From: Fallopia convolvulus
Taxonomy: Eukaryota > Streptophyta > Magnoliopsida > Caryophyllales > Polygonaceae
Direction of reading: 5' to 3'
NCBI GenBank assembly: GCA_964016875.1
Contig: OZ024726.1
Span: 53,747,325 to 53,811,324, forward strand
DNA length: 64,000 nucleotides
The position numbers and the translations under genes were made by a program. Below, piece by piece: positions 1-11,292 of the stretch. The notes beneath the pieces were generated by a model. It made no database searches and was not told the origin of the DNA. It saw nothing but the letters and a program-made list of their open reading frames with translations. Each line of letters begins with the position of its first letter. Position 1 is the stretch's first letter.

Positions 1-201
1 CTTGTTTCACAATAGTTGTTCATATAATAATTTTTTCCATTTATACCCTTAATAATTACACCACACTAAACATACACTTTTTCCAAAGTAACTTTTTGGA
101 GTAGAAAGTACCACTTTATAGGGGTATTTTTGGAAGAATTTTTCCCCCTTAATATATGTGCACTTTTGTCAATGAACAACTATTTTGAAACGGAGGGAGT
201 A
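1..201. mobile_element. Stowaway-like MITE, left end outside window
   Basis: The right end reads ACGGAGGGAGTA, the usual CTCCCTCCGT-type Stowaway terminus next to a TA. The first ~25 bases of the window (GTTTCACAATAGTTGTTCAT) are an inverted copy of the bases just inside that end. The element therefore spans the start of the window and lost only its outermost left bases. Family assignment follows from the terminal motif; the left TSD cannot be seen. Confidence 0.6.
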
Positions 202-303
202 TTTTGTAATTGAATAATTTAGTTATAAAGGGTGTTGGTTTTATGCTTTATGCATTTTTGTCTTATCTCTTTCTCCATTTCAGCATGCAAAAGCTCTATC
301 TGA

Positions 304-3300
304 ATGCTTCTAGCCTCACCAATCCCTAGCTCGACACTTCCGAAAATGCCGCGCGTGAGCGTGATTCGCTCCTTCTACGCGCTTCGCCCTCGCCTGTATT
401 CTCCAATCAACACAGTTTTCCCCTTAAATCTCACCCGCTTTGATAAGGGCAAGCTTTCTCGTTTCTCTGTACTGGCGGTCCCTTCTTCTTCTTCTTCATC
501 GTCGACCGTTTCAATGACTTCCCGCGCGTCGAAGAAGAGAGCGCGGCGGGATGCTCCCGAGAGCGTTCTCAAGCACAAGCTGGACATGTGCTCCAGGAAC
601 AATGATCTCATGGAGGCGCTTCGTCTCTACGACGACGCTAGGGTAAATGGTACCACTCTCTCCCTGCACCATTATAACGTGCTTCTCTATTTATGCTCAT
701 CACCATCTGCATCTTCTGAGCCATCTGTCGTGGAAGGATCTGAAGAGTGTTGTTCCTCTGTCGAGAGTAATGGAAATGGCGCGAAGTTGGGGCTTCAGAG
801 GGGTTTTGAGATCTTCAGGCAAATGGATAGTGATGAGATTTCTCCAAATGAAGCTACTTTTACTAACTTAGCCAGGTTAGCTCTGGCCAAGGAAGATCCT
901 GAAATGGCTTTTGAATTGGTGAAAAAGATGAATGCTTGTGGCATATTTCCTCGGTTGAGGTCTTACGGGCCTGCTCTGTTCGGATTCTGCAAGAGCGGGA
1001 ATGCTGATAAGGCTTATGAGGTAGATTGCCACATGGCAGAATGTGGGGTTGCTCCTGAAGAGCCTGAGCTTTCTGCTCTCTTGAAGGTGAGTGTGGATGT
1101 CAAGAGGGATGATAAGGTGTATGAAGTATTGCACAGGTTGAGGACTGATGTGAGGCAGGTTTCTGAAGATACTGTTAGGGTCATGGAGGAGTGGTTCATG
1201 TCTGAGGCTGGTTGTGAAGTGGGGGTGGAGAATCATGATGTGGGAAAGGTGAAGGAGGCTGTGATCAAGGGAGGAGGAGGGTGGCATGGCCAAGGGTGGT
1301 TAGGTAGGGGTAAGTGGAAGGTTCTTCGGACTGAAGTCAATGAGATGGGTGTGTGTCGTTCCTGTGGAGAGCAACTTGTATCTATTGATATTGATCCGAA
1401 GGAGACTGAAAATTTTGCTACTTCATTGGCAAATTTAGCTTGTCAAAAGGAGGTGAAGGCAGAGTTTGTGCGGTTTCAGGTATGTTGACATCTATTCTGT
1501 CTACTTGAAATTGATATATCTTATTAACTTTAGTCAAGCACTAAAGATATTGAGCAAGCTAACTTCGGTAAAACTCGTTTTGATGTTTAGTTATGACTAA
1601 TTAGAAGTGCCGTGCATTACAAACTGAAACTTGTATATGTATATGAAATGCTGAATGTTTGTTTTGTTGGTATTTTGGGGTATTAAAACTTTTAGTTCTT
1701 GTGTATTTGAGGTTCATGTAATTATGAAGGCTACTCTATGGGATTGACCTTTTGGAGCTAATGATGAGAAGCAGTGAGTAAAAAGGCGACGCCTAGGCGC
1801 TCGCCTAGCGCCTAGGCGTTAGGGCGATGAGTAAAATGCCTTTTGATGGTCAAGGCGGGCGTTTTCCATAAGGCGAGCGCCTTTGAGCACCTAGGCGCCT
1901 AGGCGATGAGGCGAAAGGCGAGCGCCTTTTGGCTTCAGGCGCTATGGGGACATTTTTAGGGTAAATAATTGGAAAGAAAAATTTTAAAATAATATTGCTA
2001 TGTTTTGTAGATATTACTTGATAGAGTTCTACTTTTTAGGCTATGATTTTCTCCCTCCCACGATGACTGTTGTGTTTCTAAAGGACTGTTTTGTACAAAG
2101 TTGAATCTTTTTTCTGATTTTAGTTAGTTTTTTTTACTTTCTCATTCCTTTTCCAATCTCACACTTATCTCAGATTTTTGGTTTGTCTTTCCTTGTATAC
2201 TTAATTAACATATTCACTAGTTTTCTATTGTACAATACCACAATGTGAGTGTACTTGCTTAGTTAATTAATCTATTTTATCCTTTTTTTTGTCATGTAAT
2301 GATTCTAATTCCTAAAAGACGCATTATACATTAGAAAACACATCATGTCATCATTATATGTTTCTTCCTTAGAGAAGATCATGTTGCTATTTAAGATCGT
2401 TAGAAAATATTCTAGGTACAAACTTAAAAATTTGCACCATATAATAGATATTCATGATTTCTATATCATTATAGTATTATACTAATATACAAAGAAATTT
2501 TTGCAAGAAAGAGCGCCTTGATCCGAAAGGCGCTCGCTTTTCGCTTGACGCCTAGCGCCTAGGCAATAGGACCCCTATCGCTTTTGTTCGCCTAACGCTT
2601 TTTTCTTCACTGATGAGAAGTAAGTGTGTTTGAGGGGGATGATATCTCAATCATCATCATTTAATATTTGCTCTGGGGGAAGGTTATAAACAATGGTTGT
2701 TGTAAATTGAGGAAGTGTTTGAGCTTTTTTTACAGTTTGTACTTTGTAGTTAGATTTATATCCTATGATATTTGAATTAGTTTATAGCACCCATCTGTTC
2801 TGAAGAAGAAGAATAACATAACAGAAGGATAAAAGTAGAAATAAATAAATCAACAATCAATCTACTCTCTTTAGATATTATCCTCTTCTTCACTAGTCCC
2901 TCATCTTAGATTGACAATGAGACTCGATGGTATATTTGAGGTTGAGTAGTTGAAACCAATAACTTATTTATGTAATATGTTTTTCAATAATGAAACTCTG
3001 GATGTACATCAAAAATATTTCATTATGTAAAATTTCCCCTGAATTTAATGAGACTGATCTTCATGAACTGCTGAGTGAAACCATTTGTAGTCTTTTTAAT
3101 TAATTTGGAGATGAATTATATTCAGGAATGGCTCGATCGGCATGGACCATTTGATGCAATTATAGATGGTGCCAATGTGAGTCTTGTAAATGCACGCAGC
3201 TTTAATTTTTTCCAGGTAAGTAAGGCTGAACACTGAGGAAGATTTGTGTGTTGCTAGATTTATAATTGGACGGATGCTGAATTCCTCTTTGTTTTAATTG

Positions 3301-4916
3301 TAGCTCAATGCTGTTGTAAATCAATTCCGAGAAATAAGCCCTTCAAAGAAAACGCCCCTTGTTATTTTGCATAAAAGTCGCGTCTTTGGAGGTCCTGCTC
3401 AGAATCCTAGAAATAAGAAGCTGTTGGATACTTGGAGAATGTCTGGTTCACTTTATGCCACTCCACCTGGTTCAAATGATGATTGGTATGATGTTCTTTC
3501 TTTAGCTATCGGAGTGTGACTTCATATATAATGACAAATTAATCTTATTTTATAATTGATCCTTGTAAATAAGAACGGTTGGATCCTTGTAAGACAGTGA
3601 ACACATTTTGGTCATAAAATGTTCTTAAAGTGATAGACCATAACAAGAGCTAAAGTTTTTGCTATGAAAGTTTAAGTGATAGAATTCTAAGCTAGATATA
3701 TTTACAATGCTCTTTAAGTGATGACTGACGGTAGCCTTGGTCATTAAAACTGAATATTTGCTATGAATACACAGTGCAGTTGAAAGTAAAAACCTCCTGA
3801 AAACAATTCAAATGGTTAAAGGTTGAACCATTGAACTTGCATCAATTTCAGTTATATTCACATGTTGCTATCTACCATTGTGTGTTACTATAATGATTGG
3901 AATTTATTAGTGATTTTCTATGATTTCACACTGTCAGTAATACTTTCTGACTTTGTAAACAGGTACTGGTTGTATGCAGCTGTTAGTAGCAAGTGTTTGT
4001 TGGTGACAAATGATGAAATGAGAGACCATTTGTTCCAACTACTAGGGAATAGCTTTTTCCCCAGGTGGAAGGAAAAACATCAGGTATGACTTAATTTCTA
4101 TAGGAACAAAATCTCATTATGTTTATGCAAAAATAAAAGTAAAAAATCAAGCTCTTAGCTTTGTATTCTATTGAACTTGTAATGCTCAAATTTAATAAGA
4201 TATTTTTTTTCCTTTGGGAGCAAAAGACTGTTTATTCTAGTAATTCAAGTTCTGTCTAAATTGCCTCGTGGGGCATGTCATTCTCTGAAACATCCTGATC
4301 CCCAAATAGTGGCAAAGGCCTAGGTGATGGGGCCGCATTGTTGACATCATAATCAATTGAACCTTCATAAGAAAGTAATGGATGGCCTGATCTGTAATTC
4401 TTTACTAGATCTAAAGCATTAGATTGGAGTTGCACATGCTGGGTTTCCCTTTGTTATGCAATTGAAACCTTCAGAGTCGCAAACTCAGCTCTAGAAGCCT
4501 CCCATAAGTTTGTTAGGATTATTGGTGTAGTCACACTCACTGCTTGTGCTCTACTGCTCTCTATGGAGACATATGTTTATGGTAATAAATGACTTGCCGC
4601 TAGTGCACATTCAATGGGTTTCAGCCATGTTTTTACATAATAGGGTTTATTTTCAGTTTTCAAAATCTCAACAAATATCTTTTTAACTTTTTTTTATGTA
4701 TGGATTAAATTGAACCTCTCTGTTAATGCTAACTGGCAGGTCCGGTTGTCAGTTACAAAAAAGGGAATAGCCCTTTGCATGCCACCACCATATTCAATTG
4801 TAATTCAAGAATCTGAAGAGGGTAGCTGGCATATACCAACTGTCACAGGGGATGACCTTGAAACACCAAGGCAATGGTTATGTGCAACCAGGAACCAGAA
4901 AAAGGAGGGTCACTAG
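304..4916 (+). CDS. PRORP1: Proteinaceous RNase P (PRORP1-like), five exons
   Basis: Protein-only RNase P, which removes 5' leaders from precursor tRNAs. Exons read as 304-1479, 3126-3215, 3304-3485, 3963-4083 and 4740-4916, all with GT-AG introns and matching phase, giving 581 residues (Arabidopsis PRORP1 is of similar length). Order: basic Ser-rich presequence (1-70), PPR region (about 85-310), CxxC of the central zinc site (C351, C354), then the NYN-type metallonuclease. Catalytic aspartates are visible at D406 (IDGAN), D481/D482 (GSNDDW) and D500 (TNDEMRD), and the remaining zinc ligands at H554 and C571. The basic leader suggests mitochondrial/plastid import. ATG 304 is the first in-frame start, but ATG 346 has a better context (A at -3). 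A third ATG at residue 71 precedes a KKRARR cluster. The reading frame is intact. Intron 1 holds a hAT MITE. Whether the gene is PRORP1 or a paralogue is inferred from the organellar-type leader. Confidence 0.95.
1772..2612. mobile_element. hAT-type MITE in PRORP intron 1
   Basis: An 841-bp insertion with ends CAGTGAGTAAAAAGGCG and, inverted, CAGTGAAGAAAAAAGCG. It is flanked by a perfect 8-bp duplication ATGAGAAG (1764-1771 and 2613-2620). The 8-bp TSD and YARNG-type ends indicate the hAT superfamily. Subterminal blocks are packed with the palindrome GCGCCTAGGCG; the centre is AT-rich and non-coding. Confidence 0.88.
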
Positions 4917-5495
4917 CTCTTCCAAGCCGAAATCCCCATTGTCAAATCTTTTCTCAGCTGGATGCTCTTGAGATAAGTATTTTGATTTCCTCCATGTTTT
5001 TTCTGAAGTCAATTTTTTGGGCTATTGAGAAAATAAACCAATTTTTGGGTAATTATCTTGTCGTTATTATGACCGAGCTTCGAATCAGAAAGCATTATTC
5101 ATGGAGAATATGAGGATGGTGAGATGTTGATGTTTGTTGAGAGAACCACTTCTGCTTGTAAGGCAAGAGATTATAAGATCATTAAATCGATGAAATAACA
5201 ACTTACTAACTTAGTGTTTGGTTATCTTATTGAAATTGTGTTTCTTTCTCAAATCCAAGTGAAGTGGAGATCTCAAGCCGATTCCTGATCCCTATAGTGA
5301 TCTGATCAACTGTGTTATTACTTCCATATCCAAGTGCACCTCAGGTCTCCTAGCCGTTATGTTTGAATTTCCTCTTTATGTTAATTCTCACCTCCACCCT
5401 TCATTTTTATGCATTTCCCTACGTCCGTACATTGTCTTTATCCAACTGATCAGAACCGTTTGTTGCCTTGATTATAAAATGCAATTGTAATCATG
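4917..5495. other. PRORP 3' flank, no gene seen
   Basis: AT-rich sequence downstream of the PRORP stop codon, presumably 3' UTR then intergenic DNA. I see no further ORF, repeat or RNA gene. Confidence 0.5.
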
Positions 5496-5499
5496 TTGT

Positions 5500-6745
5500 C
5501 ACTTAAAATGGCGAAATACATCTGTTGCTACCTGAACTTTGATGATTATACTATACATATTTTTGTCTTTTAAACACAAATCACATGAGCTTCACCCACA
5601 ACGTGGATATAAAGGGTGTCATTTAGGTGCCACGTGGATGTTATGTGGGTGCCATGTAAGTACCACATAGATAATTATATTAAATTTATTAAATTTTAAT
5701 AAAAAAATTATAAATATTTTTTTTTTCTTTTTTTCTCTTCTTCCGGTCTTCTTCCTTGAACTCAATGCAGAGCCAAATAGAGTTTTTTTTTTTCCTGTGC
5801 TCTTAATTGAGTTCAATTCACCACCATTTTGAAATCAAAGAGGAATCAATTAGGAAAGCATCAATTTTTTCCCTCCATAGCTTTCCCTTGGCCTCACTTA
5901 CCACACTACGGGCACTACATGTGGCCCAAAATCCTTGCCAATTTATCACTGCTTTCCATTTAGTTCACAAAATCTCTTTGATTCCATGTTCCATCCCCCC
6001 ACTACTTGATCATTCTCCTTCCCGTGGAAAACACCAGCTGGTCCAATTCCTTCCACGTCGGGTCGGGTTTGATTCGAAATCATGCCATCTTCGATTCGGT
6101 TCTTGGGAGTGTTGGACCAGCCCGAAAACCCTAAGGATCATCACGAAAGGATGAGCTTCTTGGATCCGTTCGTGGATCGGCTATATACTCGATCCGTGCG
6201 TGGATCGGTTTATATACTTGGATTCGGATCTGGAATTCTAGATCTGGCTGGATTCGGATTCGGATCTGGCCGGAGTCTTCTCGGACCGGAATCAGAGCCC
6301 GTGCTATTTTAACACCGGCGTGATGGTGATGGATTTGGTGAGATGGAGAGCGGACGATAACAAGAGGAAGATCGAGAACTGGGTGGAGATCTAGAAGAAG
6401 AAAAGCAGGCGACGAAGAATTAGGGAAAATTAGAAAGAACAAAATTAAAAAAAAAGGAGAAAAAAATGGATGACCACATTATTAAAAAAAAATCAGAAAA
6501 AAGAAAAAAGAAAAAATTTATAAAAATATTCTCATCTTACACGCAATTAGGAGATTGATTTACACCGTTTTGCCAGATCAGAATTTGTGTTTAAAAAACA
6601 AAAAATATGTATAGTATAAGGACCTATTTGAACCCCAAAATACAGGGATATGGATGCTAAAATCGTCAAAGTTCAGGGACCTATTTATATATTTTGGGTC
6701 CAAAAATTATCAAGGGATGAAGTGATCAGATATGGCCGATGTAGA
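5500..6745. repeat. Insert flanked by inverted repeats, GC-richer core
   Basis: The left side (5525-5585) carries a phrase like CCTGAACTTTGATGATT followed by TATACTATACATATTTTT and AAACACAAAT. The right side (about 6575-6690) carries the same phrases in inverse orientation. Between them, 5800-6430 is richer in G+C and codes weakly in several frames without a recognisable product. This fits a transposon with long imperfect ends, possibly carrying a captured fragment. No TSD was resolved. Confidence 0.4.
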
Positions 6746-6814
6746 AAATTTTCTATTGAATAATAATACTAAATTTTCTATTGAATAATAATACTTAAAA
6801 ATAAATACCAATGT

Positions 6815-6949
6815 CAAATAAGCCAAAATGGTCAAATACATACATGTTATTTTGGCAAAATACGTACATGTTACATAAGGCACGTGAAGACTTGAAAGTG
6901 TTCAATAGGCAAAATAACATGTACGTATTTGACCATTTTGGCTTATTTG
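6815..6949. repeat. Near-perfect foldback (hairpin) sequence
   Basis: Arms 6815-6855 and 6909-6949 are reverse complements over about 41 bases with roughly one mismatch, separated by a ~53-base loop. The loop and the following 100 bases share a direct repeat ending GTGTTCAATAGGCAAAAT. It is probably a small foldback element. A transcript would form a long hairpin. Confidence 0.75.
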
Positions 6950-7636
6950 GCAAAATAACATGACACATAAGGCATGTGATGTACACTGGAAGGAGAATAA
7001 GATTGAAAGTGTTCAATAGGCAAAATTGGGGGCAGTACAGGGGTCTGTTTGAACATTTTTTAGTACAGGGGTCCAATAGGAAAAAAGTGTAAGTACAGGG
7101 GTCTGTTGATGTATTCTGCCTAAAAATATACCATATTCTACCAAAAAAAAATAAAAAATGAAAAATATACCATCTGGGACAAAATTGAACTAGTGGTCTT
7201 GGGCACTCCCGGTTGGAGTCGAAACAGAAACATGATACTATTATTATTAAGTCTTAACTGTTTGATTAGATGCCAAAACAATTGAACTAGCAAAATAGAA
7301 ATGTCTGAATTGACTTGATATTCTCTCTTTCTCGTTTCAGTTAATTTAGAAATGAATTGGTCAATCATATGGTAGTGGAATACATTGAAAATTTGGATGG
7401 CAAATTGAGCTTACTCTTCGACTAACACATTGAACAACAAACAATTAACTGAAAGAAACCACAAAATTACCAAGTGACAAGTATGATATGAACCCCCGTC
7501 ACTTGGAAAATAACTTACATCTTCTATATATAACTAACTAACTATTACACAATACTACGTTTTCATCTCCTATGAACTAACTAGGTAATTAATTTAGAGG
7601 GTCCTCAAAACAAGTTTGAGCTCAAATTCATAGATC
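6950..7636. other. Intergenic, repeat-derived fragments
   Basis: Contains phrases such as CAGGGGTCTGTTTGAAC (7035 region), repeated at 7062 and 7094, typical of degenerate transposon ends. No coding sequence was recognised. It ends at the stop codon of the minus-strand peptide gene. Confidence 0.35.
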
Positions 7637-8165
7637 CTAGTTATGAATTGGAGACTTTCCCCGGGACCTTACGTAGTCCTTAACTTCAATTATTTCACCA
7701 ACTTCATCTCCTTTGTCTGAATCGTCATCATAGTTCTGATGATTTCGGAATTCCGCCATGGATCGATCTTTGCTAATCGTACCCTACAAACAAATCACGA
7801 AGATATACATATATATCCTAGATCAAAAAGTAGTGATCAAAATGTAACGACCTTATAAATATATGTACCGGCAATATTTCTGCTGGCTTAATTTGCTTAG
7901 AATCCATTTGCATGTACATAGCTTCTGATGATGCCGTCTTCAATTCCTGCAAATATATAGAGATAATAGATATGAAACAAATAATTAGTCAATTTAAAGA
8001 ATGAAGATCGATTTGGGAAGCTATGTTTAAGAAAGTGAAATATAGTATATAATATATAGTACGTAATACGATTTAGACCTCAGAATGAACGAATCCGAGG
8101 CCACGGGAAGCGAAGCATGCATCCGCTTGAAGAAGCAAGAGCGAGAAGATAAATTGATAAAACAT
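7637..8165 (-). CDS. GLV/RGF/CLEL-type sulfated peptide precursor
   Basis: Small secreted-peptide gene in three exons (8165-8079, 7946-7869, 7783-7637), all GT-AG and phase 0, giving 103 residues. Residues 1-19 form a hydrophobic signal peptide (FSLLLL core) ending near CFASR. An acidic, poorly conserved region follows, and the protein ends with DYVRSRGKSPIHN directly before the stop. Family knowledge: GLV/RGF/CLEL peptides are C-terminal 13-mers starting Asp-Tyr (Tyr sulfated by TPST), with Pro at position 10 (hydroxylated) and ending His-Asn. All of these positions match. They signal through RGI/RGFR receptor kinases in root meristems and gravitropism. The second copy at 42968 shares the CFASR motif after the signal peptide and the SPIHN ending. 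A TATA-like sequence lies ~115 bp upstream. Exon boundaries are my reading; no transcript evidence was available. Confidence 0.85.
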
Positions 8166-8277
8166 TTTTTTTCAAATATATTTTTATTCTATGTTTTGAA
8201 GTAGTTGAGTAATTAAGATTATGTAACTAAGCAAGCAAGCAAACTAATGCGCACATTAAAGGGTCATTGGCAGCTCA

Positions 8278-8284
8278 ATTTATA
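8278..8284 (-). promoter_or_regulatory. TATA box of the GLV/RGF-like gene
   Basis: TATAAAT on the minus strand, about 115 bp upstream of the ATG at 8165, a normal plant core-promoter distance allowing a short 5' leader. Confidence 0.5.
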
Positions 8285-8285
8285 C

Positions 8286-8885
8286 ATGGAGGAAACTCTA
8301 AAAAAGTTGAAATCTACAAATTAAGAGGATATTATAATTTACAATTTTGTTTTTCTATTTTTGGTTGGTTTGATGAAAAGTGAATTTCCTCAACGGGTAT
8401 GCAGGCTAACATGCAAGATCTGCTCTCACCCAACTCACAAATTCAGGGTTCTTGTATGTCTCCTTGAAGCACAAATTAAATTGAATAGTTTCTAGAACCG
8501 ATTCCATTAATTATAGTGCAGCATGATATTAATTCCCTAATTTCATGCAGATTTTAGCTTATCTGGTCTCCAAGGTCGAGTGGGTAGACTTCGGAATCCC
8601 AAACGTACTGGAAAATCTACGTCTTCCGTACGTACTAATTACAATGCATACGTAACCAACTAATGATGCCACCATATACTATTAAGTACGGAGTACTATA
8701 ATTTAATATGCTTACGTGGCTTTTTTAATCTAAAGGATTAATGAATCATTTCATATCGGGTAGTATATGTCCAATTAAATAAATATACGCACGACCTTCT
8801 ATTTTTATTGGTAGAACAACGTAACAATTAATAAATCTTCTCCGTGACCATAATGCGGACATAGTTAGGTTGGGTGCTAAGAGAT
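8286..8885. other. Upstream region of the peptide gene, no gene seen
   Basis: AT-rich intergenic DNA. I see no coding sequence, RNA gene or clear repeat boundary. Confidence 0.4.
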
Positions 8886-8887
8886 AC

Positions 8888-9265
8888 GGGCTTAAATGTT
8901 CTTCAAGCGGAAACACTAACACTTTGAGATGATATAAGAGAAGTAATGAGACTAGGGATTAAAAAATTTGAAATAAAAGGAGACAATCTTACAGTTATCA
9001 ATGCAGTAAAAGGTAGAAGTTTGTGCCCATGAGAAATAGAATGTTGGTTTCAGATATCTTGGTCTCGCTGCAAGATTTTGAGACCACGTCTCATGTTGTT
9101 AGGGCGTGTAATGCTGTGACTGATAAAATCGCTAAGTTGGGCCACAACTTCCCTAACGACAGCCTTATGAATAACGCAGAACTTAAAGCTCTCATCCATA
9201 TAGTTGCTCTAGGACGCCTCCTTAGGGAGTCTCCTAATTCTTACTTTATAAAAAAAAACAATTAA
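8888..9265 (+). pseudogene. RNase H-like (RVT_3) fragment, LINE-derived
   Basis: The conceptual product contains QAETLTL, REVMRLGIKKFEIKGDN and LTVINAVKG, then in another frame VRACNAVTDKIAKLGH. These match the C-terminal RNase H-like domain of plant non-LTR elements (E in AE-L, D in GDN, N/A-D near the end). An in-frame stop in the first block and at least one frameshift near 9030 show it is dead. No reverse transcriptase was found beside it, so this is a truncated relic. Confidence 0.65.
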
Positions 9266-9269
9266 TAAA

Positions 9270-9865
9270 TCTTCGAAATAATTATCACAAAGTATGTCTT
9301 AGTGTATGTTATTATTTGGGGGGGAACGATAAGTTATATTTTTCAAGTGCTATAAAAGCACGTACAAAAAACTCATCAGGCACACACGAAAATAGGTAAA
9401 GTAGCTACTAATAAGTATTTAACCAAGTCCTAGAAACGCTGAGGCTACACTTGTCTAATTGCTAGGTGACGATGTCCGTGACTATGTTATCAGGTCGCGT
9501 GTTTGAATCCCTTTTTTTTTTTTTTATAATGGTCTAAATATTTTATATGGACAAAAATAAAATAAAGTCCTAAAAAGACAAGTATGAAAGGTATCAAATT
9601 CAAAAGGATTCACTTGAGAGTTAGGTAGTGCAAAATTATCAGTCTCAAACTGCAAATTAACCTAAAAATTATTTATATGGTTTTGAGTTTTGACCTTGTT
9701 CATATGAGAAAGCAGATCTAGTCAAAGATTGCACTCTGTGCTAATTACATCCATCAGCTTAATTTGCTGAGTGGGGGGTAACATAATTGTCTTAATTGTG
9801 GGATGCAACATGACAATTACTATTCAAGACATTTCCCCATGGTCACCTTGTCTACGCTTTGACTA
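9270..9865. other. Intergenic, nothing assigned
   Basis: AT-rich. Around 9455-9515 a weak Pol III B-box-like string is followed by a T tract, not enough to call a SINE. Confidence 0.35.
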
Positions 9866-9873
9866 GGCGCAAT

Positions 9874-10674
9874 TAGGGCTCTCAAAGTTTGACCCGACTC
9901 GAGGAATCCATCTGACCCGCCCGATTCCGAACCCGACCCGGCCCTACCCGAGGAAAAGATAAAAAGTTTAATATCCGAGACATGTTTGACCCGAACTGAT
10001 TTGACCCGAATTCGAAAAAACCCGAACACGAGATTAACCCAAATCCGATTATACCCGAATGGACTAAGCCTGATGCAACCCGATATCCGATGCTACCCGA
10101 CCCGAAGTAATCCGAAAATCCGAAGTTACCCGATCCGAAACCATACGAAAATCCGAAGTTACCTGACCCGAAACCATCCGAAAATTTCATTATGTTTTAA
10201 AATATTAGTGATAGTGAATATTTATTATAATTATGTTTTTAATTTAAATGTTATATTAAATATTTAGACCCTAGCGTATTTAAACTACAAAAAATCATCA
10301 TTCGATATATGGTCTGAATCAAAATCCGGCTTAATCGAAATCAGATTAAACAGAAATTCGATCAAAGTCGAAATCCAATTCACCCAAAATCCGAAAAACC
10401 CGAAACCCGACTCACCCGAAATCCGACTAAATCTGAAACTAACTAAACTCGAAACTGGACTTATCCGAAATTAAGTTGGACCGAAAACTGAATGACCCGA
10501 CCGAAATTGACCCGAAACCTGACTTTGCCCGATTAATTGAGCACCCGACCCGAAATGATCCAACCCAATTTGACCCGATTTTTAAAATATCCGAATTTGA
10601 CCCGAATTCGAAGTTACCCGAAATTGAATTGACCCGACCCAAACCCGACCCGACCCGCCCGATTGACACCCCTA
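9874..10674. mobile_element. hAT-type MITE of the GGGTCGGG family
   Basis: An 801-bp element with ends TAGGGCTCTCAAAGTTTGACCCG and (inverted) TAGGGGTGTCAATCGGG. It is flanked by 8-bp near-identical duplications GGCGCAAT and GACGCAAT. The interior is built from degenerate ACCCGA-like repeats in both halves. Open frames through it (9820-10757) are compositional artefacts. Confidence 0.8.
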
Positions 10675-10918
10675 GACGCAATCACAGTAGTCCTAGTCCG
10701 CTCATCTTCCTTTTAATTTATATTTATACATATAGCTGGTCATGGGTCGGATTATAGGTGGGTGGAATACTTTCACCACCCGACCCACGAATAAAAATAA
10801 CTCACCCGACACTCGTAAAACCTTTCACCATGTGTACCCATATTCGACTCACCCGTCGCCCATGGGTGAGTCGGGTGATCCATCACCCGTGAATTATTAA
10901 ATTACAAAAATAATTTAT

Positions 10919-11292
10919 TGTTATGAAGTCCAAATTTTAGTCCACATTATCACACTACAAGTTATCTATTTACACACACATGTATTACACATATTATGTA
11001 TGAACAAGTGTATAATGGAGGAAAATTGTGCAAGGTGAATTATTCACCTTCTTCACCTCCTTATTTCCATGCATAAATCATGGAGATTTACCAAAGTTTT
11101 ACCCCACTCTTGGCCTATAAATATGGCCATCATCCATTGTAAAATTTGCACCAAAGTAGAGTAAGAAATACACTCTCTAAAGTTCTTACTCTCCCTCCCT
11201 CTCTTCTAATGATCAAAAGGTCCTCATAAAGTTTGTTTAAGTGTCTTTCTAAAAGATTAAGTTGTCTTGCTTTCATTAATCTTTTCATAACA
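10919..11292 (+). repeat. 5' LTR of the copia element
   Basis: Starts TGTTATGAAG and ends CATAACA. It contains a TATA box and is almost identical to 17221-17594. Confidence 0.95.
11116..11123 (+). promoter_or_regulatory. LTR TATA box
   Basis: TATAAATA in the U3 region of the 5' LTR, repeated at 17418-17425 in the 3' LTR. This is the likely start signal for genomic RNA. Confidence 0.6.

Noticed and set aside
9455..9515. Possible tRNA-derived SINE (B-box-like string before a T tract)
   Set aside because: The B-box-like string departs from consensus, no A box lies at the right distance and no TSD was found.
9882..10757. Several open frames on both strands with FGSG/NPKIR-like repeats
   Set aside because: They are translations of the degenerate ACCCGA repeats of the hAT MITE. 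Frames are open on both strands because of composition, with no domain.
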